Source: Candidatus Solirubrobacter pratensis
GTDB lineage: Bacteria > Actinomycetota > Thermoleophilia > Solirubrobacterales > Solirubrobacteraceae
Length of the DNA stretch: 64,000 bases
Reading direction: 5' to 3'
NCBI RefSeq assembly: GCF_000425945.1
Contig: NZ_AUEK01000007.1
Coordinates: 310,001 to 374,000 of the forward strand
Below, in pieces: positions 8,372-16,693 of the stretch; position 1 is the stretch's first letter; each line of letters starts with the position of its first letter. Made by a program: the position numbers and the translations under genes. A model generated the notes under the pieces. That model saw only the letters and a program-made list of their open reading frames with translations, was not told the DNA's origin and did no database searches.

Positions 8372-8796
8372 TGCTCGACACATCTGAGGGCGTGGCCCTC
8401 TACACGGACGGATCCTCGAACTACAAGGATAAGTCCGGCGGGTGGGCGTACGTTGCCGCCGACGCCTTCGGTAACCAGACCGAAGGTTGGGGCGCCGAGA
8501 CGGACGCGACCAATAACCGCATGGAGATGACGGCCGTCATTCGCGGACTCCTGCGTCTGGCGGCCGATTACGGCGAGTGCGAGGTGCTGGTGCGGTCCGA
8601 CTCCCAATACGTGGTGCTCGGGTGTCAAGACCCGTCGCGCTCGCGCAAGAAGAACACGGACCTCTGGTGGCTGTTGGACACGGCGCTGCTCGGACACTCG
8701 TATGTGGAGTTCGAGCACGTGAAGGGTCACGAGGGAGAGCACTTCAACGAGCGCTGCGATGTCCTCGCAGGTGAAGCACGGAAGGGACAGCGATGA
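8371..8796 (+). CDS. rnhA: Ribonuclease HI
   Basis: A 141-residue protein, close to the usual RNase HI length. All catalytic residues are visible: Asp in LYTDGSS, Glu in NNRMEMTAV, Asp in RSDSQYV, and Asp in NERCDVLA, plus the His of HVKGHEG. The enzyme removes RNA from RNA-DNA hybrids, for example the primers made by the primase at 5756. The ATG at 8371 overlaps the previous stop; a longer reading frame upstream is antisense-like and arginine-rich and is discounted. Confidence 0.93.
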   Translation: MLDTSEGVALYTDGSSNYKDKSGGWAYVAADAFGNQTEGWGAETDATNNRMEMTAVIRGLLRLAADYGECEVLVRSDSQYVVLGCQDPSRSRKKNTDLWWLLDTALLGHSYVEFEHVKGHEGEHFNERCDVLAGEARKGQR

Positions 8797-9290
8797 GTCT
8801 TCAGGAGATGACGGCGTACGCAGTTGATCTCGAACCGTACGAGCTAGCGCAGGCCGCCTACGTGGGTTGCCAGCGTCACATCGAGTCGGTCGCCAAGGGC
8901 CTGCCGGATCGCTACGGCGCGGAGAAGGGCGGCTGGAATCTACATATCGAAGGTGCTGCCGGTGAACTCGCGTTCGCGAAGTGCCTCAACGTGTACTGGA
9001 GCGGCAGCGTCAACACCTTCGGTGAAGGGGGCGACGTTGGCCAGATTCAGGTACGGACACGAAGCCGTCACGACTACGAGTTGATAATCCGCGAGAAGGA
9101 CCGCGACGATGACGTGTTTGTCCTCGTCACGGGCGTCAGTCCGGAGTATGTCGTGGTGGGGTGGACATTTGGCGGGATCGCCAAGGCCCACGATGAGTGG
9201 CGTAAGACGCATGGAGGGCGCGCGGCTGCCTGGTTTGTGCCCCACGAGGCATTGCGTCCGGTTGACGAACTTTACGAGGTAGTTGCGTGA
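8793..9290 (+). CDS. PD-(D/E)xK-like nuclease fold protein
   Basis: A 165-residue protein. EGAAGELAFAKCLNVYW is followed by GEGGDVGQIQVRTRSRHDY and a FVLVTG strand. This order (E in the first helix, then D, then QxR at the end of a strand) matches the core of PD-(D/E)xK nucleases, but the usual catalytic Lys is replaced by Arg. It may be inactive or an altered nuclease. It lies between RNase H and the DNA polymerase gene, overlapping both by 4 bases, so a DNA-processing role is likely but unproven. Confidence 0.6.
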   Translation: MSLQEMTAYAVDLEPYELAQAAYVGCQRHIESVAKGLPDRYGAEKGGWNLHIEGAAGELAFAKCLNVYWSGSVNTFGEGGDVGQIQVRTRSRHDYELIIREKDRDDDVFVLVTGVSPEYVVVGWTFGGIAKAHDEWRKTHGGRAAAWFVPHEALRPVDELYEVVA

Positions 9291-12200
9291 TCGCTCCACT
9301 GCATAACCACACGGAGTACTCCGCGCTGGACGGTCTGGCGACTCCTCTGGAGATCGCGCAGCGCTGCCAGTGCATCGGGTGCACCGCAGTCGGCATCACA
9401 GACCACGGCACCGTCGCCGGTCACCTGGAGTTCGACAAGGTGATGAGGGCGCACGACCTCAAGCCGATCTTCGGCGTGGAGCTTTACCACGGGCTGAAGT
9501 ACGGCAACGTGGAGTGGGCGAAGAACGAGCGCGACAACGGGCACTTCATCGTCGGCGCCATGACCGACGAGGGACTGCGAAACGTCTGGCGCATGGTGGA
9601 CGCAGCGTCACACCCAGACAACTACCGGTACGTCGGCCGCGTCACCTTCCCCATCCTACGCAAGTTCCGCGAGGGAGTCTTTGCGACTTCCGCGTGTATC
9701 GCCTCTCCCATCGGGCAGGCGATCATGAAGGAAAAGAACGACCCGTACGCTCTGCTCAACCAGTACCTCGAAGTCTTTGGGGACAACTTCTACATCGAGC
9801 TTCACACCTACCCGGGTGAAGAGCACGAGTACCTGAACTCGTGCCTGGTGCAGATGGGGCAGGAGAAGGGCGTGCCGTTCGTATACGCCACGGATGCCCA
9901 CTTCGCCTCGCCGGAGCAGTACGAGACACATGATGCCTACGTGGCCATGACCTCTGGCGACTCGATCTATACATCGCCCGAGGACCGCAAGATGTGGCAC
10001 CCGCAGGTGCTGTATATCCAGACCGAGGAGGAGATCCGGGCAAACCTCTCCTACCTCCCCGAGAGCGTCGTGGACGAGGCCATCGCCAACTCCGCGCTGA
10101 TCGCAGAGAAGTGCAACGCGCGGCTACCGGGGGTCAAGCGTCACCTGGCGCCGTTCTTCCCGAGCGAGTGCCCGTGGCTCACGAAGGACGACAAGCGCCG
10201 GGAGATGTCGGCCGCCGAACTGTTCCTCGAACTCGTGGCGGTGGGCATCACGGAGCGCTACGGGCTCGACAACGACGAGGCGTGGGATCGGGCCTATCGC
10301 GAGTGCGAGGTCTTCCTGAGCGCCGACACGGGGCTCACAGGCGGCCTGACGCACTACTTCCTCCAGGCGTGGGACATGTGCGAGTTCTGCAACGCGACGA
10401 ACATCCAGCGTGGGCCGGGGCGAGGTTCGGCGGCAGGCTCCATCGTCGCCTACGCGCTCGGGATCACCGACGTTGACCCCCTGCACTACGGCCTCATCTT
10501 CGAGCGCTTCTGGAACGCCGGTCGAGCCAAGGGCTTCCCCGACATCGACCAGGACTTCCCCAAAGCCGATCGCAAGAAGGTACGCGACTACCTCAAGGAT
10601 AGATGGGGGCACGATCGTGTGCGGACCATCGGCACGATCACCCGGCTGAAGCCGAAGGCCGCCTGCGACAAGACGTGGAAGGTCGCGGAGGTCACCTGGG
10701 AAGAGAAGGAGGCGCTGAAGAAGATCATCGACGGCGTCCCCGACATCGACATCCTCGGCCCCGACTCCATCGGATGGGCGGCCGAGAGTGACCCCGGCAA
10801 GACGATCTACGTCATGCGCTCTGTGGGCCAGGAGATCATCGAGTGGGTTACCTCACTGGAGGACGACCGCCAGGGCGTCGTGCTCCGATGGATCGAGCTT
10901 GTCGAGGCCGCTTGCTCCCGCGTTTCGGGTTACGGAGTACATCCGTCCGGCGTCGTCGTGTCCGATGTGGACCTCTGTGACGAGCTTCCGTGCATGTACA
11001 ACCGCTCCCAGGAGGAACGCGTCACGTGCTTCCCGATGGGGGACGTGGACAAGCGGATGTTCGTCAAGCACGACTTGCTCGGACTCCGCAACCTGGACAC
11101 CCTCTCGGACTGGGACGACCAGATCATCGCTGCATTCGAGGGTGCCGACGAGGAGACACGGCAGGACATCCTGAAGAAGATGACCGTGCTCCAGAGGCTG
11201 GAGAAGAAGCACGGCATCAGGTGGTCTGGCCTCGACAAGCTGACACACCCTATCGAGATGTGGCAGATGCTGTGGGCCAAGCTCTCCCGAGGTGTCTTCC
11301 AGATCGAGGACGGATACGCCGCGTGGCTGGCTCAGGAGCTTCGTCCCCAGTCAATTGAACACCTCTCCGCACTCGTCGCGCTGAACCGTCCAGGGCCGAT
11401 CCGCTCGGGCGCCCCCGACTCATTCATCACACGTAGTCGCGGAGGCGTAGACGACGAGTTCGACGGCCGCAACATCCCAATTCTCGCGGAGAACCTCGGG
11501 GGCACATACGGATGGTTCCTCTATCAGGAGCAGATCATTCGATTCTTCTCCGACCTGGGGTACGACCTCGGTGACGCCGACGCGGTGCGCAAGATGCTCG
11601 GCAAGAAGTCGCCCGAAGAGATGCAGCGCCTCATCCACGGCGAGGGTGAATGGGAGGGCAAGGGCTACCTCGAAGTCGCGGGAAAGCTGCTGGGCGAAAG
11701 CCTCGCGAAGCAGATCATCAACATCATCGCGGACTTCGCAAAGTACAGCTTCAACAAGGCTCACGCCGTGGCCTACGCGATCATCGCGTTCCGCACGCTA
11801 TACGCGAAGTATTACTACCCCGCCGAGTTCATCATGGCGTCTATCCGAACGATCGGTGACGACCCGAAGAAGGCAGCGAAGACGGCAGGGTTCATCGGTG
11901 AGGGGCGGCGCATGGGCATCGCGGTGCTCACGCCGGACGTACTCGAATCCGAGGCAGACATCGCCGTCAAGGGGTCACATATCTACTTCGGCCTGTCCAA
12001 CGTCAAGGGCGTCGGCAAGGGAGCGGCGAGGTACGTCCGCGAGTTGTCTCACCTGTATGACGTAACGACCCCCGAGGCACTGACCGACGCCCTGGAGGCC
12101 GAGGAGGGCGCGTGGAAGGAAGCGCGCGACGTGGCCAAGGAGAGCGGCACCTCCTTCAAGAAGAAGAGCCCCAAGCAGACGCTCCGCTCGAATCAGATCG

Positions 12201-12652
12201 CTGCTCTGTACCAGGCGGGCGCCTTCGACAACTACACCGACCGCGACGTAACCCTGCTTGAAAAGCAGAAGCTGGAGAAGGAACTGCTCAGCGTGATCCT
12301 CTCCGACGACTGCGCGCGCGTCTTCGCCCGGAACGGCGACGAGATCGACGCCTACCTACGGGGCGACGAGCCGGAGGATGGTTACCTGCTCCTCGAAGAC
12401 CAGCCCGAGGCGGGATTGCAGGTATCCGTGCCCGGCGTCATCAGTGCAATCGAAGAGAAGACGACTAAGAGAGATGGCAAGGCGATGGGCATCGTGACCA
12501 TCGAATGGGAGGGTCACGAGTGCGAGTTCGTCGTCTTCCCCAACGACTGGCGATCGTATCGGTTTCTCTGGAACGAGCGTACGCCGGGTTGCTTCACCGT
12601 ACGTAAGACCGAACGCGGCGTCAGCTTCGTGGACGCCATCAAGCTCGACTAG
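9287..12652 (+). CDS. dnaE: DNA polymerase III alpha subunit (DnaE type)
   Basis: An 1121-residue replicative polymerase, near the length of bacterial DnaE. The N-terminal PHP domain begins LHNHTEYSALDG and GITDHGTV, keeping the metal-binding histidines, so PHP proofreading is possible. The catalytic core has the GPGRGSAAGS loop (near residue 377) and the Asp pair in FPDIDQDF (near 417), and GVHPSGVVVSD follows. The C-terminal part includes helix-hairpin-helix-like and OB-like regions. The start is GTG overlapping the previous stop. No separate clamp, clamp loader or epsilon subunit is visible in this window. Confidence 0.95.
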   Translation: MIAPLHNHTEYSALDGLATPLEIAQRCQCIGCTAVGITDHGTVAGHLEFDKVMRAHDLKPIFGVELYHGLKYGNVEWAKNERDNGHFIVGAMTDEGLRNVWRMVDAASHPDNYRYVGRVTFPILRKFREGVFATSACIASPIGQAIMKEKNDPYALLNQYLEVFGDNFYIELHTYPGEEHEYLNSCLVQMGQEKGVPFVYATDAHFASPEQYETHDAYVAMTSGDSIYTSPEDRKMWHPQVLYIQTEEEIRANLSYLPESVVDEAIANSALIAEKCNARLPGVKRHLAPFFPSECPWLTKDDKRREMSAAELFLELVAVGITERYGLDNDEAWDRAYRECEVFLSADTGLTGGLTHYFLQAWDMCEFCNATNIQRGPGRGSAAGSIVAYALGITDVDPLHYGLIFERFWNAGRAKGFPDIDQDFPKADRKKVRDYLKDRWGHDRVRTIGTITRLKPKAACDKTWKVAEVTWEEKEALKKIIDGVPDIDILGPDSIGWAAESDPGKTIYVMRSVGQEIIEWVTSLEDDRQGVVLRWIELVEAACSRVSGYGVHPSGVVVSDVDLCDELPCMYNRSQEERVTCFPMGDVDKRMFVKHDLLGLRNLDTLSDWDDQIIAAFEGADEETRQDILKKMTVLQRLEKKHGIRWSGLDKLTHPIEMWQMLWAKLSRGVFQIEDGYAAWLAQELRPQSIEHLSALVALNRPGPIRSGAPDSFITRSRGGVDDEFDGRNIPILAENLGGTYGWFLYQEQIIRFFSDLGYDLGDADAVRKMLGKKSPEEMQRLIHGEGEWEGKGYLEVAGKLLGESLAKQIINIIADFAKYSFNKAHAVAYAIIAFRTLYAKYYYPAEFIMASIRTIGDDPKKAAKTAGFIGEGRRMGIAVLTPDVLESEADIAVKGSHIYFGLSNVKGVGKGAARYVRELSHLYDVTTPEALTDALEAEEGAWKEARDVAKESGTSFKKKSPKQTLRSNQIAALYQAGAFDNYTDRDVTLLEKQKLEKELLSVILSDDCARVFARNGDEIDAYLRGDEPEDGYLLLEDQPEAGLQVSVPGVISAIEEKTTKRDGKAMGIVTIEWEGHECEFVVFPNDWRSYRFLWNERTPGCFTVRKTERGVSFVDAIKLD

Positions 12653-12660
12653 GAACATAC

Positions 12661-13725
12661 ATGAACGATAAGAAGAAGGCGGCGGCGGTCAAGGAGGCCG
12701 CCCGCCTTACGCAGAAGTACGGTCACAAGGCCGCCGACGTAGCCAACGTGAGCTATGACTTCGGGGTAACATCCACGGGCGTACTGGCGCTTGACTACAA
12801 GCTCGGGACCGGTGGATGGACGGAGGGCCATCCGCACATGATCTTCGGCCCGCGTGACATCGGCAAGTCGTCGTCGCTCGGCCTCGCATCCATCCGAGAG
12901 GCACAGCGAGTAGACAAGCTCTGCGGCATCATCGCGCTTGAGCCGGGCGTCGATGAGAAGTGGATGCGCAAGCATGGTGTAGACCCTGAAAGCGTGGTTG
13001 TCGCTCGCCCCAACACGGGGGAGGAGGCGTTCGAGATCGCGCTGGAGTGGTGCAACGACGACCTCATCGATCACATCATCTTCGACTCCATCGGGGCCGT
13101 CGTCACTGACGCCGAGCGAGACGCGGACGAACTGAAGTCACGCGTCGGCGGTCAATCAAAGCTAATCACAGACGGCGCCAAGCGGCTGCTCATGCCGATC
13201 TGGAAGAACAAGAAGACGTTCATCTACCTCAACCAGGTACGCGACGTGATGCAGGGGAACGTTCAGGGCCTGGTGAAGCCGCCAGGCGGCAACGCCTTGG
13301 AGCACTCGTGCGCAACCATCCTCCAGATGAAGCCGGTCAACAATCGCTACACCGTAAAGATTGATGGCGAGGACGTGCAGATCGGTCGTACGGTGAGGGC
13401 CATTGCCATCCGTAACAAGCTGGCCGAGGGCACTAACGCGAGGGCACAGTTCGACTTCTACGAGAAGGAGTGGCCGGGGTTCCCGTTCGGGATCGACGTA
13501 GCGGCGGACGTGATCGCGACGGGCGTCATGACCGGTGTGATCGAGAAGGCGGGCGCGTGGTATCGCCATGGACTCTTCCCGGAGGGGCGACTACAGGGAA
13601 AGAAGGGGGTCGCGGAGTTCATCGCGGGTAACCCGGATGCCGTCCCGGAGATTCGCAAGGGCGTACTTCGGAAGATGCGCGATCTGACGCATGTGCCTGA
13701 GGCTGCCGAGAGCATGGACGAGTAA
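12661..13725 (+). CDS. recA: RecA-like recombinase
   Basis: A 354-residue RecA/UvsX-type protein. Walker A is GPRDIGKS (near residue 61), preceded by a short N-terminal helix domain. Walker B is DHIIFDSIGAVV, and a later KTFIYLNQVRD plus VKPPGGNALEHSC matches the L1/L2 region of RecA. It would catalyse strand exchange in recombination-dependent replication and repair. It leads a cluster of recombination enzymes (two PD-(D/E)xK nucleases and RuvC follow). The ATG has AGGA upstream and lies 8 bases after the polymerase stop. Confidence 0.9.
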   Translation: MNDKKKAAAVKEAARLTQKYGHKAADVANVSYDFGVTSTGVLALDYKLGTGGWTEGHPHMIFGPRDIGKSSSLGLASIREAQRVDKLCGIIALEPGVDEKWMRKHGVDPESVVVARPNTGEEAFEIALEWCNDDLIDHIIFDSIGAVVTDAERDADELKSRVGGQSKLITDGAKRLLMPIWKNKKTFIYLNQVRDVMQGNVQGLVKPPGGNALEHSCATILQMKPVNNRYTVKIDGEDVQIGRTVRAIAIRNKLAEGTNARAQFDFYEKEWPGFPFGIDVAADVIATGVMTGVIEKAGAWYRHGLFPEGRLQGKKGVAEFIAGNPDAVPEIRKGVLRKMRDLTHVPEAAESMDE

Positions 13726-13733
13726 GGCAAGAG

Positions 13734-14111
13734 ATGGCAACACGAGGTAGCTCCAAGGCACTCTCGGTCGAGCACGAGGAATGGATTGCCTCGCAATACG
13801 GAGGACGGCGTTCGCCGTCCTCCGGCGGGGCCGACAACGATCAGGGCGACGTGCGGACCGAGCACTACCTGATCGAGTGCAAGCTCACCGGTAGGCCGAC
13901 CAAGCCCGCCAAGTCCACGATGCTGTCCACGTTCGAGAAGATCGCGGAGGAGGCTCACTCCGAGGGCCGCGAGCCGTTACTCGCCTACCGATTCTTCAGC
14001 CCTGGCTCGGTGCTCGCGAACTCACAGGGTTGGGTGGACCTCGTGGTCCGCCGCGTCGGAGACGACGTCGAGCTTGTCGACGCAGCGTGGCGCTACGGGG
14101 ACCTGGCCTGA
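13734..14111 (+). CDS. PD-(D/E)xK nuclease, Holliday-junction-resolvase-like
   Basis: A 125-residue protein with the catalytic signature of PD-(D/E)xK enzymes: Asp within NDQGDVRTEHYLIECKLTG, where GDV...IECK gives the D and ExK residues. It starts with a helical segment (SVEHEEWIASQYGG). Small proteins of this kind include archaeal Hjc-type resolvases and phage endonucleases. It is placed between RecA and a RecB-like exonuclease and so is likely a recombination nuclease. Exact specificity cannot be read from the sequence. Confidence 0.75.
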   Translation: MATRGSSKALSVEHEEWIASQYGGRRSPSSGGADNDQGDVRTEHYLIECKLTGRPTKPAKSTMLSTFEKIAEEAHSEGREPLLAYRFFSPGSVLANSQGWVDLVVRRVGDDVELVDAAWRYGDLA

Positions 14112-14884
14112 TGGCGCTCAAGCTCGGCCCGCAGCGTGACTGGGTCAAGAACATCGCCCGCCAGTTCAAGGTGGTGCCCCACATCGAGCGCGCGATCGAC
14201 ACGTTGGGCGAATTCGAGTGGTCCGCCGAGTTCGGCGCGAAGGCCGGTGACGATGCCTGGCATCCCTCTGGAGACTGCACGCCCTCGCTGCTGGACCTCT
14301 ACCTGAAGGCTACCGGCGAGGGGGAACACCGCCCGATCGGCGTGCCTCTCCGCAAGACGTTCCAGGTCGGCCACTTCTGGCACGCGTACCTCCAGGAGGT
14401 GATGGTACGCGCCGAGATGGTCGAGCGCAGCAGTATCGAGCGTCGAGGGATGGTCGGATGGGGAGACCTGGCGCGGCGCCACTTCCAGCACGTCGGAGAT
14501 GTTCCATGGGCCGCTTGGCACTGGGTCACTGGCTCTATCGACGTAGCGAACTACGCCGTGCCGGGACATGGAGAGGCCGTCGTGGACTTCAAGACGATGA
14601 ACTCCATGGACTTCAAGAAGCAGGATGCTCCCACGTGGACGGCAGACAAGTGGGAGTGCCAGTTGAACATCTACATGGACTGGACCGACTCCGAGACCGC
14701 CTTCATCGTCTGCATTGATAAGGGGTCACCACACGAGTTCAAAGAGTTCACGTACGAACGCAACCAGCCACTCATTGACGCGCTCTACCAGAAGTGGGAA
14801 CTCGTGGCTGAGTGCGTCATGGACGGTGTCCAGCCTCCTGCCGACGAAGAGTTCCCCCTACCCCTGCGAGGACACAACAAGTGA
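14111..14884 (+). CDS. RecB/Cas4-like PD-(D/E)xK exonuclease
   Basis: A 257-residue protein. GHGEAVVDFKTMNSMDF gives the catalytic Asp/Lys pair, followed by the QxxY-like motif ECQLNIYMDW, a pairing characteristic of RecB-family and Cas4-like nucleases. An upstream GHFWHAYLQE supplies the expected His/Glu region. No cysteine cluster for an iron-sulphur site is obvious. It probably resects DNA ends for RecA. ATG overlaps the previous stop (TGATG); upstream in-frame sequence is arginine-rich and noncoding in character. Confidence 0.8.
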   Translation: MALKLGPQRDWVKNIARQFKVVPHIERAIDTLGEFEWSAEFGAKAGDDAWHPSGDCTPSLLDLYLKATGEGEHRPIGVPLRKTFQVGHFWHAYLQEVMVRAEMVERSSIERRGMVGWGDLARRHFQHVGDVPWAAWHWVTGSIDVANYAVPGHGEAVVDFKTMNSMDFKKQDAPTWTADKWECQLNIYMDWTDSETAFIVCIDKGSPHEFKEFTYERNQPLIDALYQKWELVAECVMDGVQPPADEEFPLPLRGHNK

Positions 14885-15012
14885 TCGAATGCCCGGAGTG
14901 TGAAGGCGCTGGCCGCGACGAGGTCGGCCAAGCGTGCTACGTCTGCGATGGACTCGGAGAGGTGTGCAGCACCTGCGGCTTCACGGTCCTGTGTGAGTGC
15001 GATGTGACGTGA
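14881..15012 (+). CDS. Microprotein with DnaJ-type zinc-finger repeats
   Basis: A 43-residue protein beginning V/MIECPECEGAG. It carries CPECEGAG, CYVCDGLG and CSTCG, which match the CxxCxGxG zinc-binding repeats of DnaJ, here without any J domain. Such minimal zinc-finger proteins may act as folding helpers or adaptors. The GTG start overlaps the preceding stop (GTGA) and the RuvC GTG overlaps its own stop, so it is coupled on both sides. Role unknown; see findings. Confidence 0.7.
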   Translation: MIECPECEGAGRDEVGQACYVCDGLGEVCSTCGFTVLCECDVT

Positions 15013-15548
15013 GAGTACTTGCCCTCGATCCGGGGGCGGCCCGTATGGGGTGGGCCGTGATCGAGGGAGGGAAGGGACAGCAGGCCACGTGGATCGCGTC
15101 AGGTATCGCAGGACTTGACCGTGAACGTGCCGATAATGAGAAGTATCAGCCGTACAGGTTGCGGCTGATCGAGTACTGGGCGCTCGCAAGCGGACCATTC
15201 CTCGACACATACACGCCCGACTTTGTGGCCAACGAGATCATCCCGCCTGCTACAGGCCGAGCGTTCAAGTCGAACGGGGTTCAGGGTCAGTTGGCCGCAA
15301 CGGCAATCACCGCGCTTCACACGATGGCAGCGGCCCGAAACATCCAGATCAAGCAATTCGGCGCCACATCCATCAAGAAGGCAATCGCAGGTGACAGCGA
15401 GGCGACCAAGGTAGGCGTACGCAACGGCGTGTACGCCCTTATCCCCGAATTGAAGGACATGAAGCACCACCTGTGGACCAAGAAGGAATGGATGGACGAG
15501 AGCGATGCCTGCGCAACGGCTCTCGTGGCGCTGGGGTACAAGGCATGA
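15009..15548 (+). CDS. ruvC: RuvC-like Holliday junction resolvase
   Basis: A 179-residue protein, the usual RuvC size. It opens with the RNase H-fold strand VRVLALDPGAARMGWAVIEG (first catalytic Asp), then VANEII (Glu), and the C-terminal DESDACATAL holds the last acidic pair. RuvC cleaves Holliday junctions made by RecA. The GTG at 15009 overlaps the stop of the zinc-finger gene and is preferred to the GTG at 14997, which would add four residues before the first strand. Confidence 0.88.
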   Translation: MRVLALDPGAARMGWAVIEGGKGQQATWIASGIAGLDRERADNEKYQPYRLRLIEYWALASGPFLDTYTPDFVANEIIPPATGRAFKSNGVQGQLAATAITALHTMAAARNIQIKQFGATSIKKAIAGDSEATKVGVRNGVYALIPELKDMKHHLWTKKEWMDESDACATALVALGYKA

Positions 15549-16210
15549 CCAGGTTCGAAGTCACGGAACAGGACGTGTGGGTACCGCCGATCGGCAAGTT
15601 CACCGAGGGCAAGTGGAAGTCACAGCTTACGGGCAAGGAACGGCGGATCGTCAAGGCGGAACTGCTCAAGAAGGGCAAGCACGTCGAGCCCACGCCGCTC
15701 CATCGTGTGCTGCGTGAGGTGTATCGCCACTACCTGGAGTTCCGCGACGTAGTGAGCGCACCCACTGGCGGCTCTGCTGACGGAAAGTCGGCGTCGTCGG
15801 TGATCTCCGATAACGGCGTCATCGACTACGGTTACTGGCTCTATGACCTCGATGGCGAGACAACAACCGGCAAGGCGCACGTGACGCTCTCGTTCTGGGA
15901 CCTCCATCGGGGCCTCAGCACGCTGTCTGACCGTAAGCGGGAGGCCGTCTTTCACAACGTGATTCTGGACAAGCTCCAGCGCGAGGTTGCCGAGGAGATG
16001 GGCATCACCACCGTCTCGGTTGGACAGTACGTGGATGCGGCGATGCGACAGCTAGCCGAGGACTACTTCTCAGAGGGAATGAAGATCGAATGTGGGGCTC
16101 CGCAGGCTACGACGTTGGAGGAAGTGGACTCTTCAGCGTCCGCTCGGGTTACGCGGCACTCATCAGACGCGAGGAAGCCTACAGCAAGCGTCACGGGAGT
16201 GACCTTGTGA
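15545..16210 (+). CDS. Sigma-70 region 4-like protein
   Basis: A 221-residue protein. Residues about 120-180 (LSTLSDRKREAVFHNVILDK, then EEMGITTVSVGQYVDAAMRQ) fit region 4 of sigma factors: an 'L..L..(R)E...' helix and a helix-turn-helix. Regions 2 and 3 are not evident. It may redirect host RNA polymerase to phage promoters; that is inference. The ATG overlaps the RuvC stop. The last 40 residues (after the helix-turn-helix) look unlike a folded protein and overlap the next gene by 121 bases, so the functional end may be earlier or a frameshift may occur. Confidence 0.65.
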   Translation: MTRFEVTEQDVWVPPIGKFTEGKWKSQLTGKERRIVKAELLKKGKHVEPTPLHRVLREVYRHYLEFRDVVSAPTGGSADGKSASSVISDNGVIDYGYWLYDLDGETTTGKAHVTLSFWDLHRGLSTLSDRKREAVFHNVILDKLQREVAEEMGITTVSVGQYVDAAMRQLAEDYFSEGMKIECGAPQATTLEEVDSSASARVTRHSSDARKPTASVTGVTL

Positions 16211-16677
16211 TGCGTCGCCGTCAGGATGTTGAGGTTCCGGAGACCCTAGAGCCCGGTACGCGGTACTCCTCTGCGGAGCTAGAGGCATATGCCGACAAGC
16301 TGCTGAAGGATCAAGCACGCACCGAGGTATGCGTGGATTGCGGCGAGCCCGGCCTAGACACGGGCGTCACCGAAGCGGTGCCGCAGGCAGTAACCGACAC
16401 CGAGGGCAACGTTCTTGTGCTGGAGTTCGAGCAGGTTGCCTGCGCGAATGGCCACGAGTGGTGGAAGGGTGAAGGCAAGGCGCGCGGGATCGGTGGCGAG
16501 CATCCCATCCTCTTCGAGGATCACCTCGCCTCGCGCCGTCGCCGGGAAATCTACACCGCGAACGGCACACCGGACCCCGAGATCGTGTCTGGCATCTACA
16601 ACCGCACACATCCGCAGGGCCGAAAGGTCAACACAGAGGAGCAGCGCAAGAAGCACGGCGCCAGCTTCTTCCGGTGA
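16090..16677 (+). CDS. Hypothetical protein with a treble-clef-like Cys pair
   Basis: A protein of 195 residues if ATG 16090 is used, or 155 from ATG 16210, which overlaps the previous stop. Codons between 16090 and 16210 end mostly in C or G in this frame, which favours the longer form. The middle has CVDCGEPG and later CANGHEWW, a possible zinc-binding site (C-x2-C ... C-x3-H). The C-terminus is basic (KVNTEEQRKKHGASFFR). Function unknown; the zinc-binding motif suggests nucleic acid or protein binding. Confidence 0.55.
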   Translation: MWGSAGYDVGGSGLFSVRSGYAALIRREEAYSKRHGSDLVMRRRQDVEVPETLEPGTRYSSAELEAYADKLLKDQARTEVCVDCGEPGLDTGVTEAVPQAVTDTEGNVLVLEFEQVACANGHEWWKGEGKARGIGGEHPILFEDHLASRRRREIYTANGTPDPEIVSGIYNRTHPQGRKVNTEEQRKKHGASFFR

Positions 16678-16693
16678 AGGAGACGATCTCTGA

